A stretch of DNA of 64,000 bases, taken from assembly GCF_000754805.1 (NCBI RefSeq), contig NZ_KN150731.1, positions 1,961,559 through 2,025,558 on the forward strand, read 5' to 3'. This stretch comes from Yersinia frederiksenii ATCC 33641 (GTDB lineage: Bacteria > Pseudomonadota > Gammaproteobacteria > Enterobacterales > Enterobacteriaceae). Shown piece by piece: positions 20,798 to 29,198 of this stretch. The position numbers were made by a program, and so were the translations under genes. The notes below the pieces were generated by a model. The model was not told the DNA's origin. It saw nothing but the letters and a program-made list of their open reading frames with translations, and did not search any database. How positions within the stretch are numbered: the stretch's first letter is position 1; each line of letters begins with the position of its first letter.

Positions 20798-20830
20798 CAC
20801 CCGCTATCGCGAGATTTCGGGTGTTTTTTT
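20798..20830 (+). terminator. Intrinsic terminator of serA
   Basis: CACCCG and CGGGTG pair across a 14-nt loop and are followed by seven T residues. It lies between convergent serA and fau. Confidence 0.8.
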
Positions 20831-20847
20831 ATATCAAAAACTTTTAC

Positions 20848-21444
20848 TCACCAGCGCCACACTTTTTCCGGCGTCACTATCTCCGGCAGCGGCACGTCCC
20901 AATGTTCACTCGGTAGATACTCTATGCGTTGGCAATCATGGGCCAGACCAATAGGATAGGGACCGCCATGCTGCCAGTGCTGTAGCGTACGGTCATAGAA
21001 CCCTCCACCCATTCCCAAACGTTGCCCATGGTGGTCAAACGCGACTAGCGGGGTTATCACCACATCTAGCTGGTTTAAGGGCAAAACGTCGCGCACATCT
21101 AATTGAGGTTGAAGGATTTTCAGGCGATTACGAATCAGGTGACTATCGGGGCGATAGTTGAGAAATAACAGATTACCGAAGCTAAAAGGATGAAGAACAG
21201 GGAGGTAAACCCGTTTTTTCTGCTGCCACAATAACTCGATAAGTGGGCCGGTATCCAGTTCTCCATCAAAAGAGAGGAATACCGCAACAGTATTGGCTTG
21301 CTGAATTTTATTATGGGAAGCGATGTGTTTGGCGGCGAGATGTGCAGAATGTTGTTGTTGTTCAGGAGTCAACAGACGCCGACGCTCACGAATTTCACTG
21401 CGAATTTTTTGCCGCTCAAGGGCGTGTTGCGGATTCAAAGGCAT
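20848..21444 (-). CDS. fau: 5-formyltetrahydrofolate cyclo-ligase
   Basis: Converts 5-formyl-THF to methenyl-THF with ATP. 198 residues, close to the 200 of E. coli YgfA; motifs are [28 protein letters not shown] and the substrate loop LGMGGGFYDRTL. It follows 6S RNA on the same strand, the conserved ssrS-ygfA arrangement. Unusually, an ERIC repeat ends only 10 bp before the start codon, and no clear Shine-Dalgarno remains. Confidence 0.95.
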   Translation of the reverse strand: MPLNPQHALERQKIRSEIRERRRLLTPEQQQHSAHLAAKHIASHNKIQQANTVAVFLSFDGELDTGPLIELLWQQKKRVYLPVLHPFSFGNLLFLNYRPDSHLIRNRLKILQPQLDVRDVLPLNQLDVVITPLVAFDHHGQRLGMGGGFYDRTLQHWQHGGPYPIGLAHDCQRIEYLPSEHWDVPLPEIVTPEKVWRW

Positions 21445-21454
21445 ATCATTGACT

Positions 21455-21581
21455 TATACCCGTTATACTTCAAGTTGCATGTGCGTTGGCTACGTTCAGT
21501 CACCCAAATCACTTACTCATGTAGGCTCACCGGGACTCACTTACGTGCTGCCTTCCTGAAACTCGAATTATTTAGGGTGTG
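21455..21581. repeat. ERIC element 1 (ssrS-fau)
   Basis: Exactly 127 bp, the canonical ERIC length, with ends TATACCC and GGGTGTG-like. Internal blocks CTTCAAGTTGCATG, TCACTTACTCATGTAGGCTC and TGCCTTCCTGAAACTCGAATTATT match the ERIC pattern. Confidence 0.92.
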
Positions 21582-21669
21582 AAAACATGCAGGTTGAGAC
21601 AAGTGAGTAGAAAACGGCCTATATCAAAACGAACGTAATAACCAAAAGTACCGGTTGTACGATAAGAAA

Positions 21670-21853
21670 GGGATCTCCGAGATGCCGCCGCAGGCTGTAA
21701 CCCTTGAACCCATGGTTCAAGGTGAACGCAGCGTCGCAACCTTAAGGCTTCTCGGCGGACCGAGCATGCGCACCAGTTACGGAGGCACTACATTCTGTTG
21801 GTATTAATTATCGGCTCAGGGGACTGACCCGCTGACAAACACCTCAGAGAAAT
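21670..21853 (-). ncRNA. ssrS: 6S RNA
   Basis: The minus strand starts ATTTCTCTGAGGTGTTTG and ends GGCATCTCGGAGATCCC, 184 nt in all. It carries the 6S blocks GGGTCAGTCCCCTGAGCCGA, GCATGCTCGGTCCG and TTCACCTTGAACC, and its ends pair to form the closing stem. 6S RNA mimics an open promoter and sequesters sigma-70 RNA polymerase in stationary phase. The zapA-ssrS-fau order is conserved. Confidence 0.97.
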
Positions 21854-21890
21854 TCTTTACTCACTACTGAATCTATCATTCAACAGCGAT

Positions 21891-22220
21891 TTATTCAAAC
21901 TGTGCATCCTGACGTTCAGAGATGCGACCTTGTTCAAGCAATGCCTGTTCAATGGTCTGTTGTAGCATCCGTATACGTTGCTCCATATTGGAGGCATAGT
22001 CACGGGTTTTCAATCTTTCCTGAGCCAATTCGTGACATACGTTCAATGCCGCGATGAAAACTAACTGCTCAGTATTGGTGACTCTAGTGCGAACTTTCAG
22101 ATCTTGCAACCGTTGGTTAAGATCTTCTGCTGCCATGTTCAACGCATCTTGTTGTTCTGGCGGACAATTAACTCTTAACGAGCGACCAAAAATTTGAATA
22201 TCTACCGGTTGTGCAGACAT
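21891..22220 (-). CDS. zapA: Cell division protein ZapA
   Basis: 109-residue FtsZ-binding protein that promotes Z-ring bundling. N-terminal [18 protein letters not shown] is the globular part; [38 protein letters not shown] sequence begins the C-terminal coiled coil. Length equals E. coli ZapA. It is divergent from ygfB across an ERIC-bearing spacer and precedes 6S RNA. Confidence 0.96.
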   Translation of the reverse strand: MSAQPVDIQIFGRSLRVNCPPEQQDALNMAAEDLNQRLQDLKVRTRVTNTEQLVFIAALNVCHELAQERLKTRDYASNMEQRIRMLQQTIEQALLEQGRISERQDAQFE

Positions 22221-22328
22221 GCGACCTTCCTGACTAATTTCGCGCCAGCCCTGAAAAACAGAGGCAAATTGCTTGTAGCTGCAAAGCGGGCGTCACTATA
22301 TATACCTCGATACCAAGATACAACCCTT

Positions 22329-22452
22329 TATCCCCATCATCCTTCAAATTGCAGTTGTACTGGCTATTCTCAATCACCCGAATCACTTACCGATGTAAGT
22401 TTATGCAGATTCTCGCGTTTGCCGCCTTCCTGCATCTTGAGATCTATAGGCT
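22329..22452. repeat. ERIC element 2 (zapA-ygfB)
   Basis: A diverged ERIC: CTTCAAATTGCAGTTGTACTGG, TCACTTACCGATGTAAG and TGCCGCCTTCCTGCATCTTG in canonical order over 124 bp; the ends are degraded. It lies in the divergent promoter region of zapA and ygfB. Confidence 0.82.
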
Positions 22453-22536
22453 ATATAGCGTTGCGTTTTCTGGTATAGCGACCTTTCTTGGTGGTAGCAT
22501 AACACGAACTTATCCTGCCAACGATGACCAATACGC

Positions 22537-23115
22537 ATGTCTATAGAGAATACATTACCAACTTACCAATCACTTGCCCTGGCATTAAACCAGCAAGCAG
22601 TGGCATTAACCCCTGCCGAAATGCACGGCCTAATCAGTGGCATGCTCTGCGGTGGCAGTAAAGACAATGGCTGGCGCACATTGGTGCATGACTTGACCAA
22701 CGAGGGTGTGGCTTTCTCACAATCATTGGATTTGCCGTTACAACAGTTACATGAAGCAACACAAGAAGCACTGGAAAACGAAGGTTTTATGTTCCAGTTG
22801 CTGATCCCTGAAGGGGAAGAAATTACGGTTTTTGACCGTGCTGATGCATTATCGGGTTGGGTAAACCATTTCCTGCTAGGACTTGGGATGTTACAGCCTA
22901 AACTGGCACAAGTGAAAGATGAAGTGGGTGAGGCCATTGATGATTTGCGTAATATCGCTCAGCTAGGATATGACGAAGATGAAGATCAGGAAGAGCTAGC
23001 CCAATCGTTGGAAGAAGTTATCGAATATGTGCGTGTCGCGGCTATCTTATGCCATATCGAATTTACTCAAGAGAAACCGACAGCCCCAGAAATTCGTAAG
23101 CCGACATTACACTAA
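22537..23115 (+). CDS. ygfB: UPF0149 family protein YgfB
   Basis: 192 residues with the UPF0149 signature [18 protein letters not shown] near residue 22, the block [11 protein letters not shown], and an acidic C-terminal region [23 protein letters not shown]. The function in enterobacteria is unknown. It is the first gene of the ygfB-pepP-ubiH-ubiI cluster. Confidence 0.93.
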   Translation: MSIENTLPTYQSLALALNQQAVALTPAEMHGLISGMLCGGSKDNGWRTLVHDLTNEGVAFSQSLDLPLQQLHEATQEALENEGFMFQLLIPEGEEITVFDRADALSGWVNHFLLGLGMLQPKLAQVKDEVGEAIDDLRNIAQLGYDEDEDQEELAQSLEEVIEYVRVAAILCHIEFTQEKPTAPEIRKPTLH

Positions 23116-23169
23116 ACGAACCAATGTTATGTTTTGAATGATGAAAACCGGATATTTCAGGAGGGTGTA

Positions 23170-24483
23170 ATGACTCAGCAAGAATACCAGAATCGTCGTC
23201 AGGCGCTGTTGGCGAAGATGGCCCCAGGCAGTGCTGCCATTATTTTTGCCGCACCAGAGGCCACACGCAGCGCGGATTCTGAATATCCTTATCGTCAAAA
23301 TAGCGATTTTAGTTATCTGACCGGCTTCAATGAACCGCAAGCCGTGCTGATTCTGGTGAAAAGTGATGAGACCCACAACCACAGTGTGCTGTTTAACCGG
23401 GTGCGGGATTTAACCGCAGAAATCTGGTTTGGTCGCCGCTTAGGACAAGAGGCCGCTCCCGCTAAGTTGGGGGTCGATCGTGCCTTACCTTTTGACGAAA
23501 TCGACGAACAACTCTATTTGCTGCTTAATCGGCTTGATGTGATTTATCACGCGCAGGGCCAGTATGATTATGCTGATAAAATTGTGTTCGCCGCACTGGA
23601 AAGATTGCGTAACGGTTTTCGTAAAAATCTACGTGCACCAGCAACGCTAACTGACTGGCGTCCATGGTTGCATGACATGCGTCTGTTTAAGTCAGAAGAA
23701 GAAATCGCGGTGCTGCGCCGCGCCGGTGAAATCAGCGCGATGGCTCATACCCGTGCGATGGAAAGATGCCGCCCGGGTATGTTTGAGTACCAACTGGAAG
23801 GGGAAATTCTGCATGAATTTACTCGCCATGGTGCGCGCTATCCGGCGTATAACACCATCGTTGGAGGCGGCGAAAACGGCTGCATTTTGCATTACACCGA
23901 AAATGAGTGTGAACTGCGTGATGGCGATCTGGTACTGATTGATGCGGGTTGTGAATATCAAGGTTATGCCGGTGATATCACACGCACTTTCCCGGTTAAC
24001 GGCAAGTTCACCCCGGCACAGCGGGAGATTTACGACATTGTGCTGGCATCCATCAATAAATCACTCGAATTGTACCGGCCGGGTACCAGCATCCGCGAAG
24101 TTACAGCACAGGTAGTCCGCATTATGATTACCGGTCTGGTTGATTTGGGCATCCTGAAAGGTGATGTTGAGCAACTCGTTACTGAACAGGCGCATCGGCC
24201 ATTCTTTATGCATGGCTTGAGTCACTGGCTGGGGTTGGATGTACATGATGTCGGCGATTATACCAATAGCGATCGTGGGCGTATTCTTGAACCCGGCATG
24301 GTGCTGACCATTGAGCCTGGCCTGTATATTGCGCCGGATGCCGATGTTCCGCCACAATATCGCGGCATTGGCATCCGCATTGAAGATGATATCGTGATTA
24401 CTGCCGACGGTAACGAAAATCTGACCGCCAGTGTGGTGAAAGATCCCGATGCTATTGAAGCACTTATGGCAGCGGCGAGATAA
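23170..24483 (+). CDS. pepP: Xaa-Pro aminopeptidase PepP
   Basis: M24B peptidase that removes an N-terminal residue before proline. The ATG at 23170 has a perfect AGGAGGG upstream and gives MTQQEYQNRRQALLAKM. 437 residues. Metal ligands fall in LIDAGCEYQGYAGDITRTFP (two Asp), HGLSHWLGLDVHD (His), LTIEPG (Glu) and GIRIEDD (Glu). The ubiH start is three bases after the stop. Confidence 0.97.
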   Translation: MTQQEYQNRRQALLAKMAPGSAAIIFAAPEATRSADSEYPYRQNSDFSYLTGFNEPQAVLILVKSDETHNHSVLFNRVRDLTAEIWFGRRLGQEAAPAKLGVDRALPFDEIDEQLYLLLNRLDVIYHAQGQYDYADKIVFAALERLRNGFRKNLRAPATLTDWRPWLHDMRLFKSEEEIAVLRRAGEISAMAHTRAMERCRPGMFEYQLEGEILHEFTRHGARYPAYNTIVGGGENGCILHYTENECELRDGDLVLIDAGCEYQGYAGDITRTFPVNGKFTPAQREIYDIVLASINKSLELYRPGTSIREVTAQVVRIMITGLVDLGILKGDVEQLVTEQAHRPFFMHGLSHWLGLDVHDVGDYTNSDRGRILEPGMVLTIEPGLYIAPDADVPPQYRGIGIRIEDDIVITADGNENLTASVVKDPDAIEALMAAAR

Positions 24484-24486
24484 CCA

Positions 24487-25656
24487 ATGAGCGTGATAAT
24501 TGTCGGTGGCGGTATGGCCGGTGCGACACTGGCGCTGGCTATCTCATCCCTTACGAAAGGGGCGGTGCCAGTGGCACTGGTTGAAGCCCAACGACCCGAT
24601 AGCCAGCAGCATCCGGGCTTTGATGCCAGAGCCATCGCACTGGCACACGGGACATGTCAGCAACTCGATAGCATTGGTGTCTGGTCAGCACTGGCAGATT
24701 GCGCGACCGCCATTAAACATGTTCACGTCAGTGATAGTGGTCATTCCGGCTTTGTGAATTTACAGGCGCAAGATTATCGCGTTCCGGCGTTAGGGCAGGT
24801 AATTGAGTTGTTTGATGCCGGAAAACGGCTGTTTGCTTTGTTACAAAAAGCACCGGGGGTAACTCTGCATTGCCCGGCAAAAGTGGTTGATGTGGTTCGT
24901 ACTGCGGAATCAGCCAGTGTAACACTGGATAACGGCCAACAACTGAGCGCCAAATTGTTGGTGGCGGCAGATGGGTCTCATTCTGCTTTAGCTCAGGCGT
25001 GCAATATTCAGTGGCAGCAGCAGGATTATCAACAGATTGCTGTGATTGCCAATGTCACTACCTCTGAACTGCCCAATGGCCGGGCCTTTGAGCGTTTTAC
25101 TCGCAATGGGCCACTGGCATTGCTGCCGATGTCACAAGGGCGCAGCTCGCTGGTCTGGTGCCATGCGAAAGAAGATAAACAGCAGGTTGATAGTTGGGAT
25201 GATGGCCGTTTTATAGCAGAACTACAGCGAGCTTTTGGCTGGCGCTTGGGGAGAATTCTGCATGCGGGTAAGCGTCATAGCTATCCACTGCAATTACTGA
25301 CCGCCTCACGCCACGTTAGTCACCGTCTGGCACTAGTGGGTAATGCGGCCCAAACACTGCATCCGATTGCCGGTCAGGGGTTTAATCTTGGCCTGCGCGA
25401 TGTGATGTCATTGGCTGAGACTATTGCACAAGCTGGCAAAGATCCCGGTAGCTATGAGGTACTCAGCCAATATCAACAGCGGCGTCAGCAAGATCAACAG
25501 GCAACTATCGGAGTGACTGATGGGTTAATTCGTTTGTTTGCCAATCGCTATGGGCCGCTGGTGGTTGGGCGCAATCTTGCTCTGATGTCAATGGAATGCA
25601 TCCCTACCATTCGTGATGCTTTTGCAAGGCGGACTTTGGGCTGGGTTAAGCGCTAA
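24487..25656 (+). CDS. ubiH: 2-octaprenyl-6-methoxyphenol hydroxylase
   Basis: FAD monooxygenase of ubiquinone synthesis. 389 residues with the N-terminal FAD motif IIVGGGMAGATLALAI, the GD-type segment LLVAADGSHSALAQ, and the C-terminal LVGNAAQTLHPIAGQGFNLGLRD; note GNAAQ where UbiI has GDAAH, as is typical of UbiH. It is tightly linked to pepP and ubiI. Confidence 0.96.
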   Translation: MSVIIVGGGMAGATLALAISSLTKGAVPVALVEAQRPDSQQHPGFDARAIALAHGTCQQLDSIGVWSALADCATAIKHVHVSDSGHSGFVNLQAQDYRVPALGQVIELFDAGKRLFALLQKAPGVTLHCPAKVVDVVRTAESASVTLDNGQQLSAKLLVAADGSHSALAQACNIQWQQQDYQQIAVIANVTTSELPNGRAFERFTRNGPLALLPMSQGRSSLVWCHAKEDKQQVDSWDDGRFIAELQRAFGWRLGRILHAGKRHSYPLQLLTASRHVSHRLALVGNAAQTLHPIAGQGFNLGLRDVMSLAETIAQAGKDPGSYEVLSQYQQRRQQDQQATIGVTDGLIRLFANRYGPLVVGRNLALMSMECIPTIRDAFARRTLGWVKR

Positions 25657-25685
25657 ATTAGTATTTATTATGGGAATGTATTTGA

Positions 25686-26900
25686 ATGCAGTCATATGAC
25701 ATAGCTATAGTTGGCGGCGGTATGGTCGGCCTCGCACTGGCTTGCGGCTTACAAGGTAGTGGTCTGCGTATTGCCATTCTGGAGCATCAACCCGCTCAGG
25801 AGCCGCTGTTAGCTCCAGTTACCGGTGAATTGGCACTACGAGTCTCGGCGATCAATGCAGCCAGTGAGCGCTTACTGCAAAAAATTGGCGTGTGGGAAAG
25901 CATCTTAGCACTGCGCGCCAGTCCCTATAGTGGCATGGCCGTGTGGGATAAAGACAGTTTTGGCAAAATTGCATTCCATGCTGATGAATACGGGTTCAGC
26001 CACCTCGGACATATTATTGAAAATCAAGTTATCCAGCAGGCATTGTGGCAGCGAGCCAGCCAACTGGCAGATGTAACTCTGTTGGCACCGGCTAGCCTCA
26101 AACAAGTAGCTTGGGGCGAAAGTGAGGCTTTTATCACCTTAACCGATGATCGTATGCTCAGCGCTAAGCTGGTGGTTGGCGCCGATGGTGCTAACTCTTG
26201 GTTACGTCAACATGCCGATATTCCGCTGACATTTTGGGATTATGCCCATCATGCTTTGGTGGCAACGATTCGCACCGAAGAAGTCCATCAGGCCACGGCA
26301 CGCCAAGTATTTCACGGTGACGGTATTTTGGCTTTCCTGCCATTTAATGACCCTCATCTCAGCTCGATTGTTTGGTCCGTCTCCCCTGAGCGAGCTGCTG
26401 AATTAGTTGCGCTACCAGCAGAGCAATTTAACCGCGAGTTAGGGATGGCCTTTGATATGCGACTGGGCCAATGTCAGCTCGAAAGTGAGCGACAAACCTT
26501 CCCGCTGACCGGGCGCTATGCACGTAGCTTTGCAGCCCATCGGTTGGCTCTGGTGGGGGATGCTGCCCATACCGTCCATCCGTTGGCTGGGCAAGGGGTT
26601 AATCTGGGTTTTATGGATGCCGCCGAATTAGTTTCTGAACTTCGACGTTTACAGCGTCAGGGGAAAGATATCGGCCAGCATCTCTATCTGCGCCGTTATG
26701 AACGCCGCCGTAAGCACAGTGCCGCCGTTATGCTGGCCAGTATGCAGGGGTTCCGTGATCTGTTTGCTGGCAGCAACCCCGCTAAAAAGCTGTTGCGTGA
26801 TATTGGGTTAACACTGGCAGATAACTTGCCGGGAGTGAAGCCGCAGTTAGTGCGCCAAGCGATGGGGTTAAATGATTTACCCGATTGGTTAGCTGAGTAG
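25686..26900 (+). CDS. ubiI: 2-octaprenylphenol hydroxylase
   Basis: C5-hydroxylase of ubiquinone synthesis (formerly VisC). 404 residues with IVGGGMVGLALACGL for FAD, VVGADGANSWLRQ, and LVGDAAHTVHPLAGQGVNLGFMD. Second of the two paralogous flavoprotein hydroxylases; 29 bp after ubiH. Confidence 0.96.
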   Translation: MQSYDIAIVGGGMVGLALACGLQGSGLRIAILEHQPAQEPLLAPVTGELALRVSAINAASERLLQKIGVWESILALRASPYSGMAVWDKDSFGKIAFHADEYGFSHLGHIIENQVIQQALWQRASQLADVTLLAPASLKQVAWGESEAFITLTDDRMLSAKLVVGADGANSWLRQHADIPLTFWDYAHHALVATIRTEEVHQATARQVFHGDGILAFLPFNDPHLSSIVWSVSPERAAELVALPAEQFNRELGMAFDMRLGQCQLESERQTFPLTGRYARSFAAHRLALVGDAAHTVHPLAGQGVNLGFMDAAELVSELRRLQRQGKDIGQHLYLRRYERRRKHSAAVMLASMQGFRDLFAGSNPAKKLLRDIGLTLADNLPGVKPQLVRQAMGLNDLPDWLAE

Positions 26901-26977
26901 TCTTGTGACTCGCTAAATCTCTTCTCAGTTGAAATAATCTAATTTCAGTACGGTTTTCGCATTAGTTTTTTTCACAG

Positions 26978-27021
26978 ATAACCAAAGCCTGAAAAGTTGA
27001 ATCCGACAGGGTTTTGGTTAT
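26978..27021. terminator. Strong stem-loop after ubiI
   Basis: ATAACCAAA/TTTGGTTAT (9 bp) plus an inner CCTG/CAGG, 77 bp after ubiI. It lacks a proper T run, so it may be a processing or stabilising hairpin. Confidence 0.45.
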
Positions 27022-27218
27022 TTAGTTATATAATATCGCTGTTTTTACTGTCTAATTGTTAATTATGTGCCTTTGTGCGCAGTTTTGCAGTGAAAAACTC
27101 TGCACAATACCCCTGCCTTTCGTCGTCTTAAAGCATGCTATTGCCTATTTTAGCTTATGGTTACCTGATGAATTCAGTGATAACGTTGGGCGAAAGGTAT
27201 CGTTTGCGTAGCGGTGTT

Positions 27219-27344
27219 TATGCCCGTCATTCTTCAAATTGCAGGTGTGTTGGCTGCCTTTGTTCACCCCAGTCACTTACCGAGGTAAGTGACTGGGAAT
27301 CCCTTAGTTGCCGCCTACCTGCAATTGGAATTATTTTGGGTTTA
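27219..27344. repeat. ERIC element 3 (gcvT leader)
   Basis: 126 bp with TATGCCCGTCATTCTTCAAA at one end, GTTCACCCCAGTCACTTACC (complement of the usual ERIC2 primer region) in the centre, and TGCCGCCTACCTGCAATTGG at the other. It ends 64 bp before gcvT. Confidence 0.93.
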
Positions 27345-27408
27345 TGTCTTTTAAAGCACTGATATAACGCACTCATTGACATGTAATACCCAAAGTGAAG
27401 GGAAAAAA

Positions 27409-28506
27409 ATGGCTAAGCAGACCCCACTGTATGAGCAACACGTGGCGTGCGGTGCGCGCATGGTAGATTTTCATGGCTGGATGATGCCATTGCATTATGG
27501 TTCCCAAATCGACGAACACCATGTCGTACGCACCGATGCCGGTATGTTCGATGTCTCACATATGACGATTGTCGATTTACACGGTGCCCGTACCCGTGAA
27601 TTCCTACGCTATCTGCTAGCCAATGATGTCGCCAAACTGACCCAACCGGGCAAAGCCCTTTACACCGGGATGCTGAATGCCTCCGGCGGTGTTATCGACG
27701 ATTTGATTGTTTACTTCCTGCGCGAAGACTATTTCCGCTTAGTGGTTAACTCCGCCACCCGCGATAAAGACCTGGACTGGATAACTCAGCATGCTGCGCC
27801 TTATCAGGTTGAAGTTACTGTGCGTGACGATCTGGCGCTGGTCGCAGTGCAAGGACCTGAAGCACAAAAGAAAGTAGCTACCTTGTTGACTCCTGAGCAA
27901 CAACAAGCAATAGCAGGTATGAAACCATTCTTTGGTATTCAAGCTGATGATTTGTTTATTGCCACTACCGGCTATACCGGTGAAGCCGGTTACGAAATCG
28001 CCTTACCCAAAGAGCGCGTAGTTGAGTTTTGGCAACAGCTGCTGGCTGCCGGTGTGAAACCAGCCGGTCTTGGCGCGCGTGACACTTTGCGTCTGGAAGC
28101 CGGCATGAACCTCTATGGCCAGGAAATGGATGAAAGTATTTCTCCCCTTGCCGCCAACATGGGCTGGACAGTGGCTTGGTTGCCAGAGGACCGGCAGTTT
28201 ATCGGCCGTGAAGCACTGGAACAGCAACGAGCCAAGGGTACAGAGCAACTGGTTGGCTTGATCATGACGGAAAAGGGCGTATTACGTAATGAGTTGCCCG
28301 TGCACTTTTCTGATGCTTCGGGCAATCAACATGTGGGCGTGATAACCAGCGGTTCTTTCTCACCAACACTGGGTTTCAGTATTGCATTGGCCCGTGTCCC
28401 TGCGGGGATAGGTGAAAGTGCTGTGGTACAAATCCGTAACCGTGAAATGCCAGTGCGGGTCACAAAACCGGGTTTTGTGCGAGCGGGTAAGCCGGTCGCG
28501 CTGTAA
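27409..28506 (+). CDS. gcvT: Glycine cleavage system T protein
   Basis: Aminomethyltransferase that moves the methylene group from the H protein to tetrahydrofolate. [24 protein letters not shown] gives 365 residues, like E. coli. Motifs are [15 protein letters not shown] and [19 protein letters not shown]. First gene of gcvTHP. Confidence 0.97.
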   Translation: MAKQTPLYEQHVACGARMVDFHGWMMPLHYGSQIDEHHVVRTDAGMFDVSHMTIVDLHGARTREFLRYLLANDVAKLTQPGKALYTGMLNASGGVIDDLIVYFLREDYFRLVVNSATRDKDLDWITQHAAPYQVEVTVRDDLALVAVQGPEAQKKVATLLTPEQQQAIAGMKPFFGIQADDLFIATTGYTGEAGYEIALPKERVVEFWQQLLAAGVKPAGLGARDTLRLEAGMNLYGQEMDESISPLAANMGWTVAWLPEDRQFIGREALEQQRAKGTEQLVGLIMTEKGVLRNELPVHFSDASGNQHVGVITSGSFSPTLGFSIALARVPAGIGESAVVQIRNREMPVRVTKPGFVRAGKPVAL

Positions 28507-28564
28507 ATTTATTTGTCATTATTCCGAATTATACGAGCCTCACTTTTTGGCTCTACGCTTTTAA

Positions 28565-28960
<396 letters not shown>

Positions 28961-28967
28961 ATAAAGT

Positions 28968-29147
28968 TAGGGCATATTTTATTTGCCATTTTGAACTTGG
29001 GCAGTGCTTTTGAACGCCTGTCAAGGCGGCCCGCATGGTTGAACGGAGCGAGCAATCCTCACCGACTCATAATTTATAAGGTCATGGTGTGGGCTCCGGT
29101 TCTTGTGCGCTGTCCGAGTCCAAATTGTCTGCAACAATTATGCCCTA
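28968..29147. repeat. 180-bp imperfect palindromic element in the gcvH-gcvP gap
   Basis: Bounded by TAGGGCATA and its complement TATGCCCTA. Further in, TTTGAACTTGGGCAGTGC pairs with GCGCTGTCCGAGTCCAAA at about 14 of 18 positions, and GAACGCC/GGCTCCGGTTC regions continue the symmetry. It resembles the published Yersinia palindromic (YPAL) miniature insertion sequences in size and architecture; the family could not be checked. Confidence 0.7.
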
Positions 29148-29198
29148 TGAAATAAGCCCAGCTTCCCGTCCCATGCTCTATTCAGGAATTTGTAGCAA

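Larger units (their letters stand above)
26901..27408. other. ubiI-gcvT intergenic region
   Basis: About 500 bp holding the stem-loop at 26978, the ERIC at 27219, and presumably the gcv promoter. I could not place GcvA, Lrp or PurR sites with confidence. A GAAGGG ribosome-binding site precedes gcvT. No gene is apparent. Confidence 0.6.

Noticed and set aside
21243..21582. Plus-strand ORFs of 69-94 codons running from fau antisense into the ERIC
   Set aside because: They translate the repeat and the complement of fau; no independent coding evidence.
27135..27362. 75-codon ORF upstream of gcvT
   Set aside because: Most of it is translated ERIC sequence.
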